Translations under genes and position numbers: made by a program
Part shown: one piece after another, positions 62,205 to 64,000 of the stretch
Position numbering within the stretch: the stretch's first letter is position 1
Layout: the number at the start of each line of letters is the position of its first letter
Source: JAUSPI01 sp964650385
Lineage (GTDB): Bacteria > Desulfobacterota > Syntrophia > Syntrophales > JADFWA01
Assembly (NCBI GenBank): GCA_964650385.1
Contig: CAZYTP010000001.1
Coordinates: forward strand, 1 to 64,000
Direction: 5' to 3'
DNA: 64,000 bases
Notes under the pieces: model-generated
What the model was told of the DNA's origin: nothing
Database searches by the model: none
The model's input: only the letters and a program-made list of their open reading frames with translations

Positions 62205-62938
62205 AAGCCGTTATCTTGTGTGCAGGAACAGGGAGTCGCCTTGGGAATTTAACGAAAGCCGTTCCCAAACCAATGCTTCCACTGAATGGAAAGCCCCTTC
62301 TTGCATACACCCTCAATTATTTGACAAAGTTCGATATTCGCGAAATTGCCATCAATGTGCATTTTTCCCCCGATCAAATTACAGATTACTTTAAGGATGG
62401 CCAATCCTATGGGGCCAGCCTCCACTACTCACACGAGGAAAAACTCTTAGGAACTGCGGGGGCTCTGGTCAAATTGGCCCCCTGGCTTGCAGATGAAAAG
62501 GAGTTTCTTGTGTTATACGGTGACATCCTAACCGATCAGAATATTTCTCTCCTGATCGACAAACACCATAAGGAGCGAAGTTTCGCGACACTCCTGCTCC
62601 ATAAGCGAAAAAAATCAAACAGCATTGTAAAAATTGACGAAACGAATCGAATAGCCTGCTTCGAAGAAAGACCATCAGAAGATAAAAAAAGGGGTCTGTT
62701 AAAAAACAATGACGATGTATGGGTGAATTCCGGTGTGCAAGTACTGAGCAATGAAGCATTGGACTATATTGTCAATACCGGTGCATTTGACTTGCCACGG
62801 GATGTTTACTGTAACTCTGTTGAAAACAAGAGAATATTCGGAGTGCCTTTGACCGGATTCAGAATCGCTATCGATTCACCAGACCGCTATCACGAAGCTG
62901 AACAGGCCATTAAGAGAGGAAATTACAAATTTTCTTAA
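62201..62938 (+). CDS. Sugar-1-phosphate nucleotidyltransferase (HddC-like)
   Basis: A 245-residue nucleotidyltransferase with the NTP-binding GTGSRLGNLTKAVPKPMLPL and the metal Asp in LVLYGDILTD. In GDP-heptose pathways the enzyme after GmhB is HddC, a guanylyltransferase of this family, and the neighbours gmhB and gmhA support that reading; ADP or CDP cannot be excluded from sequence. The 4-base overlap with gmhB couples them. Confidence 0.85.
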   Translation: MKAVILCAGTGSRLGNLTKAVPKPMLPLNGKPLLAYTLNYLTKFDIREIAINVHFSPDQITDYFKDGQSYGASLHYSHEEKLLGTAGALVKLAPWLADEKEFLVLYGDILTDQNISLLIDKHHKERSFATLLLHKRKKSNSIVKIDETNRIACFEERPSEDKKRGLLKNNDDVWVNSGVQVLSNEALDYIVNTGAFDLPRDVYCNSVENKRIFGVPLTGFRIAIDSPDRYHEAEQAIKRGNYKFS

Positions 62939-62980
62939 AATAGCCACAGACCCACACAGGCATACACGGAAAATAAGAAA

Positions 62981-63547
62981 ATGAAACATTTTACAGATTA
63001 CGCCACACGCCTGAACAACATTTTACAGAACCATAATTGGAAAGATGTTCACAAATTGACCGAGGCCTTGCTTATCGTTTGGAAAGAAAAGAAGCAGGTG
63101 TTTCTTTGCGGTAATGGGGGAAGCGGTGCCAACGCAATTCATTTTGCCAATGACTTAATTTACGGTGTTTCAAAAGGTAACCGCCCTGGTTTGAAAGTTC
63201 ATGCACTACCTGCAAATCAATCTGTTATAACCAGCCTTGCAAACGACATTTCTTATGAAAATGTTTTTTCTTATCAACTGGCTGTGTTGGGAGAACCGGG
63301 AGATATTCTACTCGCATTTTCAGGAAGTGGAAATTCTTCCAATATTGTTAAAGCGATTCAAAAAGCAAAAGAACTGGAAATGAAAACCTTTGCTTTGCTT
63401 GGATTTTCAGGAGGTAAATCATTGGAGTTGGTAGATGTGGCAATTCATTTTCCTGTCGATGATATGCAAATAGCAGAAGATTGTCAGCAAATAGTCGGAC
63501 ACATGATAATGCGTTGGCTGGCGGATAATAGGCATTCTGTACGATGA
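62981..63547 (+). CDS. gmhA: Sedoheptulose 7-phosphate isomerase
   Basis: GmhA converts sedoheptulose 7-phosphate to D-glycero-D-manno-heptose 7-phosphate, the entry step to activated heptoses. The 188-residue SIS-domain protein has VFLCGNGGSGANAIHFANDL, the phosphate-binding LLAFSGSGNSSNIVKAI and the C-terminal AEDCQQIVGHMIMRW. Length is normal. The last 4 bases overlap the following dehydratase gene. Confidence 0.93.
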   Translation: MKHFTDYATRLNNILQNHNWKDVHKLTEALLIVWKEKKQVFLCGNGGSGANAIHFANDLIYGVSKGNRPGLKVHALPANQSVITSLANDISYENVFSYQLAVLGEPGDILLAFSGSGNSSNIVKAIQKAKELEMKTFALLGFSGGKSLELVDVAIHFPVDDMQIAEDCQQIVGHMIMRWLADNRHSVR

Positions 63548-64000
63548 AAAAAATAACTGAAAAGATACTGGTAATTGGCAGCAACTCCTTTTCAGGTGCC
63601 AGTTTTGTTGATTACGTCCTCAGGGAAGGTACGGAAGTGATCGGAGTAAGCCGTTCTCAAGAACCAAATCCGATTTCCCTTCCTTACAAAAGTCAGCAGA
63701 ATGCTAATTTCCGATTCTACCAAATGGACTTAAATCATCATTTAGAACAGGTTATGGATCTCATCCGTGAGTTTCGACCGGGCTATATAATTAATTTTGC
63801 GGCACAAAGCATGGTAGCGGAAAGCTGGCAGAACCCCGAACATTGGTTTGTGACTAACGCGGTTTCCAATGTAAAGCTCCATGATCAGCTTCGCCGATGT
63901 GACTTTCTGGAGAAATATGTTCATATTTCTACCCCGGAAGTTTATGGCTCATGTCGCGGATTAGTCAGGGAAAGTACTCCGTACAATCCGAGTACACCTT
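63544..64000 (+). CDS. NAD-dependent sugar epimerase/dehydratase, cut by the window end
   Basis: The first 152 codons of an extended short-chain dehydrogenase, akin to GDP-mannose (or GDP-heptose) 4,6-dehydratases. The Rossmann motif is ILVIGSNSFSGASFVDYVL, then INFAAQSMVAESWQNPEHWF and the catalytic region HISTPEVYGSCRGLVRE. In a heptose cluster it could make a 4-keto-6-deoxy or epimerised heptose. The ATG overlaps the gmhA stop by 4 bases (ATGA). The 3' part lies outside the window. Confidence 0.85.
   Translation, partial: MKKITEKILVIGSNSFSGASFVDYVLREGTEVIGVSRSQEPNPISLPYKSQQNANFRFYQMDLNHHLEQVMDLIREFRPGYIINFAAQSMVAESWQNPEHWFVTNAVSNVKLHDQLRRCDFLEKYVHISTPEVYGSCRGLVRESTPYNPSTP

Overview
The window reads as chromosomal DNA from an anaerobic, flagellated, Gram-negative bacterium, most likely a deltaproteobacterium (Desulfobacterota, Syntrophia or Desulfobacterales-like). 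This is inferred from gene content: a CooS/AcsB carbon monoxide dehydrogenase/acetyl-CoA synthase pair, hexameric-type citrate synthase, an outer-membrane porin, a CheD/CheX-type chemotaxis operon, many PAS/receiver hybrid kinases and sigma-54 promoters in front of surface-glycosylation genes. No rRNA, tRNA or CRISPR array was found.

Layout. 1-1.1 kb: what looks like a decayed integron end. An AbiV-type defence gene sits between a cassette boundary GTTAGGC and an attC-like hairpin, divergent from a stub of a tyrosine integrase. 1.4-14.6 kb (minus strand): a compact housekeeping operon purF-aspS-carA-guaA-carB, then a KaiC-like/PEP-pyruvate-binding protein and gltA. 15.2-18.1 kb (plus): an ammonium module amtB-glnB-porin flanked by GC-rich hairpin repeats; the PII protein has Phe at the uridylylation position. 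18.7-23.8 kb: an M16C metalloprotease, a membrane-anchored unknown and a GpsA-like dehydrogenase. 24.0-27.8 kb (minus): intact cooS followed by an acsB cut in the middle of its metal-cluster motif and joined out of frame to the tail of an AcsV/RACo-type activator gene. A CooA-like palindrome lies upstream.

28.5-31.4 kb (plus): a ParA-type ATPase without ParB, an acidic partner and a protein with two zinc ribbons. 31.4-33.4 kb: receiver proteins and a hybrid histidine kinase wrecked by a deletion. 33.4-40.6 kb (plus): a chemotaxis operon (HTH-receiver, cheR, cheD, cheY, CheX/CheC-like, cheB, cheA, cheY, cheX) behind a sigma-28-like promoter and without cheW or receptors. 40.7-45.9 kb (minus): a formylglycine-enzyme-like protein with an expanded acidic repeat, a class III cyclase-like protein, IS debris and a PAS-PAS-GGDEF cyclase. 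46-50 kb: kinase debris, a small gene behind a sigma-54 promoter and a structured leader, and two divergent glycosyltransferase units each with a perfect sigma-54 -24/-12 element. 50-64 kb: a glycan cluster with CgeB-, GT4-, GT9- and GT2-type transferases, TPR proteins and an activated-heptose pathway (a cytidylyltransferase-PfkB fusion in reversed order, gmhB, hddC-like, gmhA, a sugar dehydratase cut by the window end).

Taken together, the right half looks like a motility island: chemotaxis, second-messenger genes and a sigma-54-controlled glycan (probably flagellin or surface) system. Function of the glycan is inferred from context, not shown. The most notable points are the integron remnant, the acsB scar, the PII Phe51 substitution, the structured sigma-54 leader at 46.6 kb, the (ACAT)3 frameshift in a glycosyltransferase and the reversed HldE-like fusion.
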